Source: Tolypocladium sp. Sup5 PDA-1
Taxonomy: Eukaryota; Ascomycota; Sordariomycetes; Hypocreales; Ophiocordycipitaceae
DNA length: 14,245 nucleotides
Reading direction: 5' to 3'
NCBI GenBank assembly: GCA_000750105.3
Contig: JPHH03000149.1
Span: 1-14,245 of the forward strand
Shown here: positions 1 through 8,513 of the stretch, piece after piece
How positions within the stretch are numbered: the stretch's first letter is position 1
How the letters are laid out: every line of letters begins with the position of its first letter
Program-made: the position numbers and the translations under genes
The notes under the pieces: generated by a model
Seen by the model: only the letters and a program-made list of their open reading frames with translations
Told to the model about the DNA's origin: nothing
Databases searched by the model: none

Positions 1-225
1 ATATAGAAATATAAGACTATATCGAAGTTATAGATAATAATAAATATAAAGTTAAATAAATATTAGATACTAGGAAATATAATAAAATCTAATAATAATT
101 AATTAAGTAGAAAGGATATAGATATAAAAAAAATACCTAAGAACTTACTAAATATCTTAAGAATTACTAGCTATTACTAAGGTAATTCTACTAGACTTAT
201 AAATAAATACTAGAGGACTTATATC

Positions 226-770
226 TATAAGATTTTACCTAGACTAAGGGATAACTAGTTAAACTTATTAAGAACGCTTAATAACTAAAGGTTATTTACT
301 ACCTAGCGCTCGTAAGATTCTAGTATAGGGATAAGTCTATCCTCCTTATCTAGCTTAGCTATACCTTACTAAAATAACTTAGTACTCTTCTCTTTTACCT
401 TCTTCTTAATATAATAAATATAAGTAAGATAATTTAATGCCTTAGATAATTATAATTAAAGCTTTTCTAGTAGCTCCCTAGCCTTCTCTTCCTTAGTATT
501 TAACTTTCTTTATTAATCTATTAAATATATTACTAAGAGAATTAGTAAATAAAAGATATACGTAGGGAAGCGAGATAAATAAGATAACGCTACTAAAATA
601 CTATTATAATTTAAATAACCTTATTTTATATACTTATAGTAGTAGGAAGAGCCCCTTATTATATTATAAGTTAACTTTTACTTAAAATAAAAAGTATAAG
701 GTATATCTATAGCGCTACCTTTAGCTAAGATAAGGGAAGCTAGATAATCGCGTTTAAAGGATTTATAAGA
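226..770 (-). pseudogene. Decayed Cys-motif / coiled-coil ORF of the retrotransposon (gag-like position)
   Basis: One minus-strand frame can be followed from about 755 to about 230 although it is broken by many TAA/TAG codons. It begins KRDYLASLILAKGSAIDIP (755-699), then shows tyrosines spaced like a Cys2-x-Cys motif (YTFY near 690, more near 630-655). RIP turns TGC/TGT into TAC/TAT, so these tyrosines probably replace cysteines. Next comes a charged, helix-like stretch (EEKARELLEKL near 460-490; IKKKVKEKSTKLF near 390) and then LDKEDRLIPILESYER (about 310-355). From memory this resembles hypothetical proteins that often lie beside LTRs in Sordariomycetes: a CxxC-type Cys motif followed by a coiled coil. 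Its role is not known to me; the position just inside the 5' LTR suggests gag. The copy is dead. Frame and decay are seen; the cysteine interpretation is inference. Confidence 0.55.
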
Positions 771-940
771 TTTTAGTTTTTTAATATAACTTAATATAGT
801 ATTAATATAATATCTTAGAATAATTATAAAAATAAGTTATTATATTTATAAATATAGGTATAGATAGGGTATTTATATATTAGTTATAGGTATTATAAGG
901 CTAGGTCTTAGGGATAAGACTATTAAGAGAGGGGATATTA

Positions 941-1355
941 TATTATAACCTAGGCTAACGGGCTATAGGATAGGCTAGCTATATAGGCGCTAATATAGGC
1001 TATATAAAATAATAATTAAAACGATTAACTAATAAATAATAGATTAATGCAATCTATAAGATAGATTATATAATCTATAGGATAGATTATTAATAATCTA
1101 TAGATTATAGCGATCTAAGGGATCGTAGTAATCCCTAAGAGCGGTAGCGATCTATCGCTAGTATATAAGACCCCCTAATTTCCTTACTATAGCATAGATA
1201 CCTCGCTAGCTTTTAATAATACTCTTTAGTTACGATCTACTATCCGGGATATTCGATCTATTACTATCGTAATAAGACTAGCCTAGTGCTACGCCCTGAC
1301 CTCACCTGCTAACATAAACCTGCCGGTTTATCCCTTGGGAACCCAAACCGTCACA
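941..1355 (-). repeat. Long terminal repeat, minus orientation (415 bp)
   Basis: Read on the minus strand it starts TGTGACGGTTTGGG at 1355 and ends GGTTATAATA at 941, where the last bases probably derive from a canonical CA. It aligns along its whole length with plus-strand LTRs at 12065-12462 and 10759-11210. The blocks GCTAGCGAGGTATCTAT and AGTAAGGAAATTAGGGGG are shared by all three. The outer 70 bases (about 1287-1355) still contain many CpA/TpG sites while the rest has almost none, so RIP faded near the element edge. Normal-composition DNA begins at 1356. A target-site duplication cannot be tested because the other end of the element is outside the window. Confidence 0.85.
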
Positions 1356-1459
1356 GGCTATCTTTAGTATCGGAAGAGAGATAATTTTCCTCTCTTGTCA
1401 ACGATATACACCCTTTTATAGGAGGTCTGCTTAATCAGAGCAAAACTTCGATTTCGGCG

Positions 1460-1531
1460 TTAATTGCACCACTCCCTCATGCGGCTCGCTAGTGTGGGGT
1501 GCTCTTAAGTTGTGTGTGTGGTTGCAATTAA
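1460..1531. repeat. Imperfect terminal inverted repeat, 72 bp unit
   Basis: TTAATTGCACCAC at 1460-1472 is mirrored by GTGGTTGCAATTAA at 1518-1531 (all 13 bases pair, with one extra T in the right arm). The interior is about 45 bp and includes a GT run at 1511-1520. It could be a small hairpin or a very short MITE-like relic. No target duplication is evident. Confidence 0.45.
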
Positions 1532-1926
1532 ACAGGCAGTACGAGTCATAGCAATACGGAACTTAGCTAAAAATTGGAAGACTGCGAGTGTCGTAAGTGA
1601 ATATCCCAGGGTTTAAATTTAAAGTCAACCATTTTCAAATTGACGATGTTAGCCTGTGTATGGGCGAAAGGGGCGATTTCCGCAGCGAATATCAGTGCAA
1701 GCCGCCCCAAAAGTTGTTGGTGCAATGAACCGACCGGCAATAATGGCACGTGTACCACGAGCCACAGGTTCCCAGAAATTAGGTGAAAATAGGGCCATAA
1801 CTAAATTGGAAGTATCTCAATACGACGTTTTAATCTTATGCTAATTAGGCTTAAATTGGCGGTGCTGTTTTACACAGAAATCAGAAAAGTTGGATACGCA
1901 ATCGACGCAGATACCGGTTTTGTCGC

Positions 1927-1947
1927 CCCCTCTCCAAGGGAGAGGGG
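1927..1947. repeat. Perfect 9-bp hairpin with 3-base loop
   Basis: CCCCTCTCC at 1927-1935 is followed by AAG and then GGAGAGGGG at 1939-1947. The stem is perfect and contains seven G:C pairs. It would fold strongly in RNA or single-stranded DNA. It has no obvious link to a gene. Confidence 0.7.
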
Positions 1948-1994
1948 CAGCCTAAGCTCCCAGCGCAGCGTGTGCTTAGTCATAGCCGCCGGGT

Positions 1995-2050
1995 AACTGT
2001 ATTGTACAGTATTGATTGGACTGTACTTACTGTACCGTACTGTCCCGTAC
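1995..2050. repeat. Cluster of ACTGT/GTAC motifs
   Basis: Five ACTGT motifs lie within 48 bases: ACTGTA at 1996, TACAGTA (inverted) at 2005, ACTGTAC at 2020, ACTGTAC at 2029 and TACTGT at 2038, with several GTAC tetramers between them. The arrangement resembles an array of short binding sites or a decayed microsatellite. No adjacent gene is recognised. Confidence 0.5.
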
Positions 2051-3137
2051 CTATGGCGCAACGACAAAGAAGAAAACGGGATCCAAGCGGTTCATTCATG
2101 GTCAGTGCTGCTTGCGCCTTCCCCTATTGTGGCAGTTCCATGTTCAGGCCGCACAAATGCAACGACGTCTCGTCGATCTGTATCGTACCAAGTGGCCTTC
2201 AGGGTGGTCCGTGAGCGATGAGGCCCCTCTCTGGACAGCCCCAGGTTTCCCGTCACCACCGCCCCCTGTGGTGAGGTGGACCCTGCCATTGGCAGGCGGC
2301 TGCCATTTCCACAACACACGCAAGAGGTGCAGTGCCCACGACTATATCAATGCAAGGGCTCTCCCTTGCCTGAACCAGCAGCGCCAGCGACATTTGACTG
2401 GGGATTTCTGTGCAAACTTCATAAATGTGCTCGGTTAGACGGTTGCAGTAGGTCTTGGTAAATTGTTGGCTCGACCCTCTTTGGAAGGCACAGTGTCATA
2501 TTTTACGTGACTTGACGGACATCTTTTCGAGTCTACGACCCGAAGCCAGGTGTTCGGTCCTGGCCAGCTGGCCCCACTCCTTGACACTTAACAAGTGCAA
2601 GTTGGGAGGTTCAGTATCCTGGGTTGGATTCAGCCAAACTGAAGCCAGTAGCACTTCCAGTCACCAGTCCAGGATCAGTGTGTTCGGCAATCTGGTTGCT
2701 AGTGTCAGCCTTAAGCCTTTGGCTCCATTGATGGCATGGTCAACGACCAAGATATCCCATGCATTTGAGGGTAGGAAAGGCGGGCAGGTTTCGCTTGCAG
2801 GTATGGCAGCTGCGGTCCGCTTGGGGTATGACGTCCTCCATCTGGGTGTGAATCCCTAGATATCGTTCGGGCAGGAAGGCTTTGCGCCAATTTCACATGG
2901 CTGCGATAAATTCGAGGGAGAAGGGCAATCTGCCGCCATGTAGGTGGTGTAAGGGCCACAGGATTTATTTAGCCAGAAAATTGTTTGCTTGAGAGAAAGA
3001 AGAATTGAAAGCTCTCACAGAGCTGGCTAACAGTTGCTTTGTCAACGGTCAGGGGTTTGCATCGAGACTTTCTTTTAGTGGCGTTGTCCGACCAATTCAA
3101 GCACGAGTTGAGCACAGGGAATGCCAATTAACCAATC

Positions 3138-3159
3138 AGAAGAGGTTTTATGCTCTTCT
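3138..3159. repeat. 7-bp hairpin beside a CCAAT sequence
   Basis: AGAAGAG at 3138-3144 pairs with CTCTTCT at 3153-3159 across an 8-base loop. CCAAT occurs immediately upstream at 3132-3136. No gene is identified on either side, so any promoter meaning is unsupported. Confidence 0.4.
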
Positions 3160-4463
3160 TTCTGACTGAATAAAACGCCCTTCGGGCTGAATTAACTAAG
3201 ACGCATTCATGGTAGCATCTTTGTCCGTATAGGGAACGTGGCTACAGCCTCATACTTTGATGTCATCGCCGGCCAATGAATATATGACACGACTTGGTCG
3301 TTGGGAAGCGATCGTATGTAGTGACTAACCCTCAATGGAGAGATCTCCATCCACACTGCTACACGGGTCGGCCCTTCCCGGTGGAGACAGCCTCGTTCTG
3401 GGTGCCACTGCTCTCTAACGTCTCGCTAGATTGCGGAGACGGAGACGGTACGGAAATAAGGCTAAGCCTATCTGACCGAGTCAAGTTAACATGTTGCAGT
3501 GTCTCGTCATATGGGGAATATTCCCGAAAGTTAGTTGGGATGATGCCGTCAATCAGCTGGGGCACGAGGCAGCATTCCCTTGATTGGTTATCCGCAACTT
3601 GAGCTCTTTGAATTTGACGGCAAACCACTCTTTGCGGTTTGGTCTCTATCCCTCCATACTCTAGATTTCTGGTGCTCACCCGAGAGCGAAGGGCGAAGTA
3701 GCATACTGCATAGTAATTCGCCTACAGAAACAAAGACTCCAGTGCAGAAACGACCGTCCGAAGCCTTTCCCGCACCCAGCCTTCAACAGATGGTAATTGG
3801 AGCCACGACCTCATGCTGCCTTCCTTGCTGCATGCTTACGGCGTCAGATAGCTGAAAGAAACAAAGGAGTTTGAGAACAAGTGTGGTGCGCTATGGCCAT
3901 TGTGGCTTGGTTGTTGCTCGGTTGGGCCAACAATCTCTGTCACAATGCAAACGGCATGTGATACTACCTTCCTAATGAGAGGGAACATCGTGTTCGGCCC
4001 GCCGCGAGGCGTTGCAGCTCGAGGGAGCCGTGAGCGACCGACGCTGTACAAATGCACACACTGTTGTAGAGGGGAACTAGAACTACTAATGTAGTGGTGT
4101 GGGTCAGCCTCTGTACGACGGTAAGAATCCCGTCGCTCTCTTTCAATCAGGAAAATGTTCGCTTATCCAGACGGGTATTGGAAATCGACAGAACAGGCCA
4201 GTGACTGACGCGCAGTGGGCGCCATCGCGTAGAACATATGCCTATTACTATGTCTGCTAGAGAGATTTCAACAGTAACGCGTGAGAAGGTGAGATAATTG
4301 ACTGGTAAAGACTCTTGATTTCTAGCTAAATGAGTGGAAAAGAGCTTCCTTTTATCTGTGCCGTTGAGGCCTGTGATGCCTTGTAATCCAACGTTGGCTG
4401 CGTGTTAGTCGTGTTGGTGGCGTTAGACTTCGCGATTGAGGCGTTTACAGCTTCAATTGAGTC

Positions 4464-4551
4464 CCGAGTCATCAATGCAACGAGGCTTCATTCATCAATG
4501 GAAGAAGGCAACGAGGCTTGATTCCTGAATGCACACACCGAGTCATCAATG
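4464..4551. repeat. Interspersed direct repeats
   Basis: CCGAGTCATCAATG occurs perfectly at 4464-4477 and 4538-4551. Between the two copies, GCAACGAGGCTT occurs at 4477-4488 and 4508-4519, and a third TCATCAATG lies at 4492-4500. The patch looks like a scrambled old tandem duplication. Confidence 0.7.
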
Positions 4552-4707
4552 TGATGTGGCGGTTGTGCGGTGGATGTGACAAACAGCCTACACTTTTGCT
4601 CTTTTTAGCGCAACAGATGCAAATTTCGCAATGGTTTGGCTACAATTAACATCGTACTTTATTAAGCTTAAAATCAATATTTAGCTCCATAAAGCATGGG
4701 GGGTGAT

Positions 4708-4777
4708 GATCCCGATATAATGTTGGTGTGATCCTGCATATAATGTTGGTGATAATCGTGCATAAGATTTTGGCGAT
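4708..4777. repeat. Three imperfect tandem units of 22-24 bp
   Basis: Units begin at 4708, 4730 and 4754. The first two share ATATAATGTTGGTG and a GATCC start; the third is more diverged (AATCGTGCATAAGATTTTGGCGAT). It is an ordinary minisatellite-like repeat. Confidence 0.65.
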
Positions 4778-5512
4778 AAGCCAGTTAGGTTCGCTTGTTT
4801 TGGGGTTCATAGTGTTGGTGCAACGGTCCAACAGTATGTGTATGTGTGTAACCCAAATCGAGGCAATAGTCGAATCAGTCTTGACAGGTCACCACCAAAC
4901 CACGGTGCCACGAAAAGGCTGCCGCACCTCCCGGTTTCAGCGCTTCAATTTCACAGTTTAATTGGACAAGTTACATTTAGCCGCCGCATGGCGAGAATAC
5001 AGCAGCCCATTATCACAGGCCATGCTTGAGTGAGATGTTAACCAACATGCTGCAATCATTGCTACCTACTCCACCGATGTATGATCTTTCAGAAGTTTGG
5101 GATCAGTCATATGTAAAGGCAACGCGGCTAGCCCACTGGCGCTTAGGCGCAGTCGAACGAGCACACCTCGCCTAATAAACCCGTTCTCATGATCACATCC
5201 TCGTCGCATCTGATCCTTTACTGTTGGCTTGTCGGCCAATCAATCTGGCGGCTGGCACTTGTCTTGTCAGAGGGTGAACCAGCTGAACGGCAGACGAGGG
5301 GGTCTGAACGTTTCGTGCCTGGTCCACCATTGACAGCAGCGGTTGGCTTTTAGTACGGGCCGTGGGTTTTCGTGTAACATACTGGACGACCAGGACCAAG
5401 CTGAATCGATACTGTGGAGACGAAACTGGTTGGCATTATGACTTCTCCCATACCGCCACACAATCCGCCACACAATTTCACTCGCCCAGAAAGACTTCAA
5501 CGTGAATTTGCG

Positions 5513-5612
5513 TATATATTAACATTAATTATTATACTCCCTTTATTATACTAGCTCAGCGGTATAGCTAGCCGGCTATAATTACTTTACATTACTATCT
5601 AAGCATGACTGG
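5513..5612. other. AT-rich patch adjoining the truncated zinc-cluster gene
   Basis: An abrupt run of AT-rich sequence separates normal DNA on the left from the broken transcription-factor start on the right. It contains TAGCTCAGCGGTATAGC (5552-5568), which superficially resembles a tRNA A box, and a 6-bp inverted repeat TATAGC/GCTATA. No B box follows on either strand at a useful distance. It may be a small transposon relic or RIP spill-over; I cannot assign it. Confidence 0.45.
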
Positions 5613-5813
5613 ATTATAGACCTTGACTTTTTTTCTTCGGCATGGTGTGCATGCCGCGGTGACGGCCCGCTTCTTTAGACGTAAATCTGATATATCTCCT
5701 GAGCCATATCTCGGCCCGCTGCTTTCCCCTGGCCAGGGCAGCAACGGACGGAACAGGCGAGAGGACTCAGCTGGCCGCCGGGAAGAAGTCGACTGCTGCG
5801 GTATTGAGCTCAT
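5595..5813 (-). pseudogene. N-terminal fragment of a Zn(II)2Cys6 transcription factor
   Basis: The minus-strand frame starts at ATG 5813 and gives about 72 residues. Residues 1-47 are Ser/Pro/Arg-rich, typical of the disordered lead of fungal C6 regulators. Residues 48-64 read KKRAVTAACTPCRRKKVK, a textbook beginning of a Zn2Cys6 binuclear cluster (C-x2-C followed by basic residues). Cys55 and Cys58 are present. The third zinc ligand is expected at residue 65, but the codon there is GTC (Val); seven residues later the frame stops at 5595 in AT-rich DNA. No further cluster cysteines are seen downstream. Either the gene was cut by an insertion or rearrangement after Lys64, or a GT donor at 5621 begins an intron whose next exon is lost or unrecognised. 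Identification as a C6 fragment is fairly secure; function is unknown. Confidence 0.65.
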
Positions 5814-5994
5814 TATTCGAGAATACTTTGAGCGTCAACACATGCTTATGGCTGAGTCTGTATAATGCCAGACGGAGTCTATTCAAGGTGTTTGTATGGC
5901 CAGGACCGGGAGGAGAAAAACTCCGCACGATGACGCCTCCTAATTGGACGCCATGATAATACATATCACCGATAGCCATCTCGATCGTGTTACA

Positions 5995-6127
5995 ATATTT
6001 ACTATAGTAAAATTATTAAAGATTTAATAAGTAATTAAAATAAATCGACTAAGTCTTGAGCATTACTTATAATACTATATCTTAAGGCTTTTATAGTTTA
6101 GCTAAGACATCTTAAAGAAGAAGTAAT
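5995..6127. other. AT-rich patch with inverted CATTACTT/AAGTAATG ends
   Basis: AT-rich sequence interrupts normal DNA between the zinc-cluster fragment and the aminotransferase 3' end. CATTACTT at about 6061-6068 is mirrored by AAGTAATG at about 6120-6127, with a weaker inner TCTTAAG match, so the right half could fold as a 67-base hairpin. A tiny MITE or an isolated RIP-affected repeat are both possible. Confidence 0.4.
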
Positions 6128-6285
6128 GACCATCGGCTTGCAGTCGTCGCCGGCGAATAAGGAACGCATCAATGAATTTTTGCGAAGATTCAGTGTGTGT
6201 GGATTAGAGGGATTTAGGAGAGGGAGGTTGCATTTCCTTTGTTCATGCTTGGACCTATGGAGCTTCGAATTTCTCACCTGTAAAT
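6128..6285 (-). other. Presumed 3' UTR of the aminotransferase
   Basis: Normal-composition sequence between the aminotransferase stop and the AT-rich patch. No AATAAA is present on the minus strand and no other gene is visible. Transcript end is not determinable from sequence. Confidence 0.4.
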
Positions 6286-8093
6286 CTACCCGAGGGCTAG
6301 GATTACCGACTCTTTGACCTTGGAAACTATCCTCTCAATGTCATGCTTTGTGCTCGTGTAAGCAGGTCCTATCCACGCGTGATCTCCAGTCACACCGTCC
6401 TTGGTACCTATTCCCGGGTAGAAGCTGATGCCTACATCGTTGAGCGCTGCCAAATGAACTTTCTTCGCGATTCCTGCTGATGGCGGGAACGGCTCTTTCG
6501 TCTTCTTGCAGGCCACGAATTCCAGCTTCATATGTGTCAGCTTACATCTTCCAACCTGCAACAGTTTCTGACTGGGTGGTCAACTCACCGACCAGAAGAA
6601 GCCTCTGCCTCTAACGTTACCGACGTAGGGGTGGCCGTCCAGTTGCTCATGCAGAAGCTTGCCCAGATATTCGCCGTTCTCGCGAACATTCTCAACGAGG
6701 TTGTCTTCTCTTATGATTCGCTGAACTTCTAGTGCAGCAGCACATCCCACGGGGTGTCCTTGATAAGTATGTGCGTGTGAGAAAACGCTAGTGCGGACGT
6801 TAGTTTGAGAGTTCAGGATATACAGACCATCGCGACTTACCCAGTTCCAGCTATCAACGCATCTGACACACGATGGTTGATAAACATGCCAGCCATTGGT
6901 GCGAATCCACCTGCTAGACCTTTGGCAATGGTCTGAATATCGGGGACGACGCCCTCTTGCTCCCACTCATGAAGTGATCCACAACGACCCATCCCGGACA
7001 TGACCTCTGTTCATGATCAGTCATCTTGAATAGGGCTCAAGTCTTATCAGTACTGACCGTCCAAAATGAGGAGCGCCCCGTACTTGTCGCATACTTTCTT
7101 CATAGCTTTGAAATAGCCAGCAGGCGCAGGGACTGTGCCAAGGGTCTTTCATGCAACGAAATCAGCCAAGAACATGAACATCCGGAGAATGAATACTTAC
7201 CGCCCCAACAACAGGCTCACTAACAAATGCAGAAACAGTATCAGGTCCAATCTCCTGGAACTTTCGATCCAGCTCATCTGCCAATTGCTGCACGTAATCC
7301 TCCGTTGTCTGGCCATCAGCCTTTCCCCGATACTCGTTGGCGGCTGAGACACGGTGAACGTTGTCGAACAGCATGCCCTCGAAGAGTTTCCGCCGTCCGA
7401 CATGACCACTCATCGAAAGCGACCCAAGAGTTGAGCCGTGGAAAGACCCTTCGCGCGCAATGAAGTTCGTACGCTGGGGCTGTTTTGGGTTCAGCTCCAT
7501 GTAATACTGTCTTGCCATCTTCATGGCTGCCTCCATGGCTTCAGCTCCTAAGACTTGTTAGACGTCACGTCTGACTTCGAACAAGAATGTGATAACGTAC
7601 CAGAGCACATCAGGTACACCTTGGACATCTCCCCGTTAGTCCCCCTGATGAGCTCCGCAGCCAGTTCTTCGCCAATTTGATGCCCATAAAACATTGAATT
7701 TGAATAAGAAAAATTATCCATTTGCTTAATCATGGCAGTTTTGACCCTCTCATTATCGTAGCCAATGCAGGCTACTGCTGCACCACAAGTCGTATCCTCG
7801 ATCTTTTTGCCATTGGAGAACGCCACAGTTGTACCCTTGGCCGCCACAATGTTAAGAGGCGCTGGCTTTAGAGTCGGATGAAGAACAGCACTGGGCTCAC
7901 TGGCATTGCCCAGCAGCGATTGCTCTAGGTTGCGGGTTATGGCAGAAGTGCTGAAGGCTGCAGCGGGAGCTTGTCGGGTGCTGCAGCATGGTACCGCTTG
8001 AAGCTTATAAGAAATTGATGGAAATGCTAAAGCAGACTTCCTGACACGACGCAGGAGCACTTGAAAGTGCCTAGATGAGTTTGTGGCGGACAT
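6286..8093 (-). CDS. Class III PLP-dependent aminotransferase, mitochondrial, six exons
   Basis: Exons on the minus strand: 8093-7601, 7547-7201, 7145-7058, 7006-6841, 6787-6589, 6525-6286. The five introns are 51-63 nt, all GT-AG, with CTAAC or CTGAT/CTGAC branch points, and all phases agree, giving 510 residues. Residues 1-56 lack acidic residues, are rich in Arg/Ser/Ala and contain AAAFSTSA, a likely mitochondrial presequence. Fold-type I class III landmarks follow in order: SGAEA (164-168), Phe200-His201 for PLP stacking, Glu275 in SEPVVGA, LILDEV with Asp309 for the pyridine nitrogen, Lys338 in TIAKGLAGG as the Schiff-base lysine, and HTYQGHP (371-377) with Thr372 for phosphate. All key residues are intact. 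It resembles the widespread uncharacterised omega-aminotransferase-like branch (AFVSEPVVGA...LGTVPAP) rather than GABA or ornithine transaminase; donor and acceptor are unknown. ATG 8093 is chosen because the only upstream in-frame candidate is TTG. Confidence 0.95.
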
Positions 8094-8246
8094 TGGTGAA
8101 GTCAATAGTTGGATGTCTCGTCGAAAGCCTCAAACTTCAAGGAGCTCGACAGCAACAGTACTGAAATAGAGCGAGCGAACTATTCATCAGACATTAGATT
8201 CTCGGACTCTTTCTGCCACATCCCGGTTTCGCATGTTGGAGGAGTG

Positions 8247-8260
8247 TACGAGTACTCGTA
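8247..8260. promoter_or_regulatory. 14-bp perfect palindrome TACGAGTACTCGTA
   Basis: The palindrome lies 154-167 bp upstream of the aminotransferase ATG. It consists of two inverted, overlapping copies of TACTCGTA. The same 8-mer recurs at 8402-8409 and, inverted, at 8513-8520. Paired inverted CGAG/CTCG half-sites are the kind of layout bound by dimeric fungal regulators. Binding is inference. Confidence 0.5.
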
Positions 8261-8341
8261 GACTCGAAGGATCATGTGGATCCCCTAGTGGTGGCTGCAT
8301 TGCAGTTTACATCCCATGCGACTTCTCGGACTCCGTTGAAG

Positions 8342-8513
8342 ACGTGATCCTTGTCCTGGTAAGGGTCGTGTCGAAAACTGCGCCCACCCCCCTGACAGAC
8401 ATACTCGTAACACCCAGGGTTTTAGCGCTTACGTGATCCTTGTCCTGGTAAGGGTCGTGTCGAAAACTGCGCCCACCCCCCTGACAGATATAACACCCAG
8501 GGTTTTAGCGCTT
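8342..8513. repeat. Tandem duplication, copies of 89 and 83 bp
   Basis: Copy 1 is 8342-8430 and copy 2 is 8431-8513. They begin ACGTGATCCTTGTCCTGG and end GGGTTTTAGCGCTT. They are identical except that copy 2 lacks about 6 bp (the TACTCG part of copy 1 at 8402-8407). Near-identity implies a recent duplication in the divergent promoter. Confidence 0.95.
8402..8409. promoter_or_regulatory. TACTCGTA motif, third copy
   Basis: This copy of the 8-mer found in the 8247-8260 palindrome lies inside copy 1 of the tandem duplication, and it is the part missing from copy 2. With flanking bases it reads TACTCGTAA, the exact complement of TTACGAGTA at 8512-8520. Confidence 0.4.

Larger units (their letters stand above)
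1..1355 (-). mobile_element. LTR retrotransposon, 5' part, RIP-degraded, runs off left edge
   Basis: An LTR at 941-1355 reads on the minus strand, and internal sequence continues from 940 down to base 1. The internal part is extremely AT-rich. Bases 1-437 contain no CpA or TpG at all, which is the product expected from repeat-induced point mutation. Only the 5' portion of the element is inside the window; the pol region would lie to the left. Related LTRs occur at 10759-11210 and 12065-12462, so the family is repeated locally. The internal sequence next to the LTR holds a decayed reading frame, listed separately. I could not identify a primer-binding site. Assignment to the Ty3/gypsy order rests on the shared LTR family, because the pol fragments on the right side are Ty3/gypsy. 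Confidence 0.75.
1356..3290. other. Non-repetitive DNA without a recognisable gene
   Basis: Base composition returns to normal at the LTR boundary. Several open frames of 60-140 codons exist on both strands (for example plus 2016-2438 and 2455-2859), but they overlap one another, have low-complexity or unrecognisable translations, and show no domain I know. A minus-strand stop-free stretch at about 2235-2490 is the most protein-like; I cannot name it. Short structures inside this stretch are listed separately. It may be intergenic DNA, a non-coding transcript or the remains of decayed genes. Confidence 0.5.
3291..5500. other. Gene-poor stretch with no confident coding region
   Basis: Open frames here are short and overlap on opposite strands: 3294-3602 plus against 3359-3679 minus, and 3900-4094 plus against 3964-4146 minus. 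None contains a motif I recognise. Two short repeat patches (4464-4551 and 4708-4777) are listed separately. Minus-strand frames at 5193-5500 lie directly downstream of the truncated zinc-cluster gene, but they do not read as a continuation of it. Confidence 0.5.

Noticed and set aside
936..1360. 5-bp target-site duplication of the left LTR (TATTA against GGCTA)
   Set aside because: The sequences do not match even allowing for RIP, and bases left of 941 are probably internal to the element, so no duplication is expected there.
2235..2490. Minus-strand stop-free stretch with protein-like composition (contains FTKTYCNRLTEHIYEVC)
   Set aside because: No family recognised, flanked by stops in frame, and neighbouring frames do not join by clear introns. 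Could be a decayed exon but cannot be supported.
2016..2859. Plus-strand open frames of 140 and 134 codons (2016-2438 and 2455-2859)
   Set aside because: Translations are low in recognisable features, overlap minus-strand frames of similar quality, and lack plausible splice partners or domains.
3294..3679. Overlapping frames on both strands (plus 3294-3602, minus 3359-3679)
   Set aside because: Mutually overlapping frames with no motif; at most one could be real and nothing favours either.
5193..5500. Possible continuation of the zinc-cluster gene on the minus strand
   Set aside because: Neither frame supplies the missing cluster cysteines or a linker/coiled-coil typical after a C6 domain.
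5552..5568. tRNA-derived SINE suggested by the A-box-like TAGCTCAGCGGTATAGC
   Set aside because: No B box nearby and no tail; the similarity alone is too weak to call a SINE.
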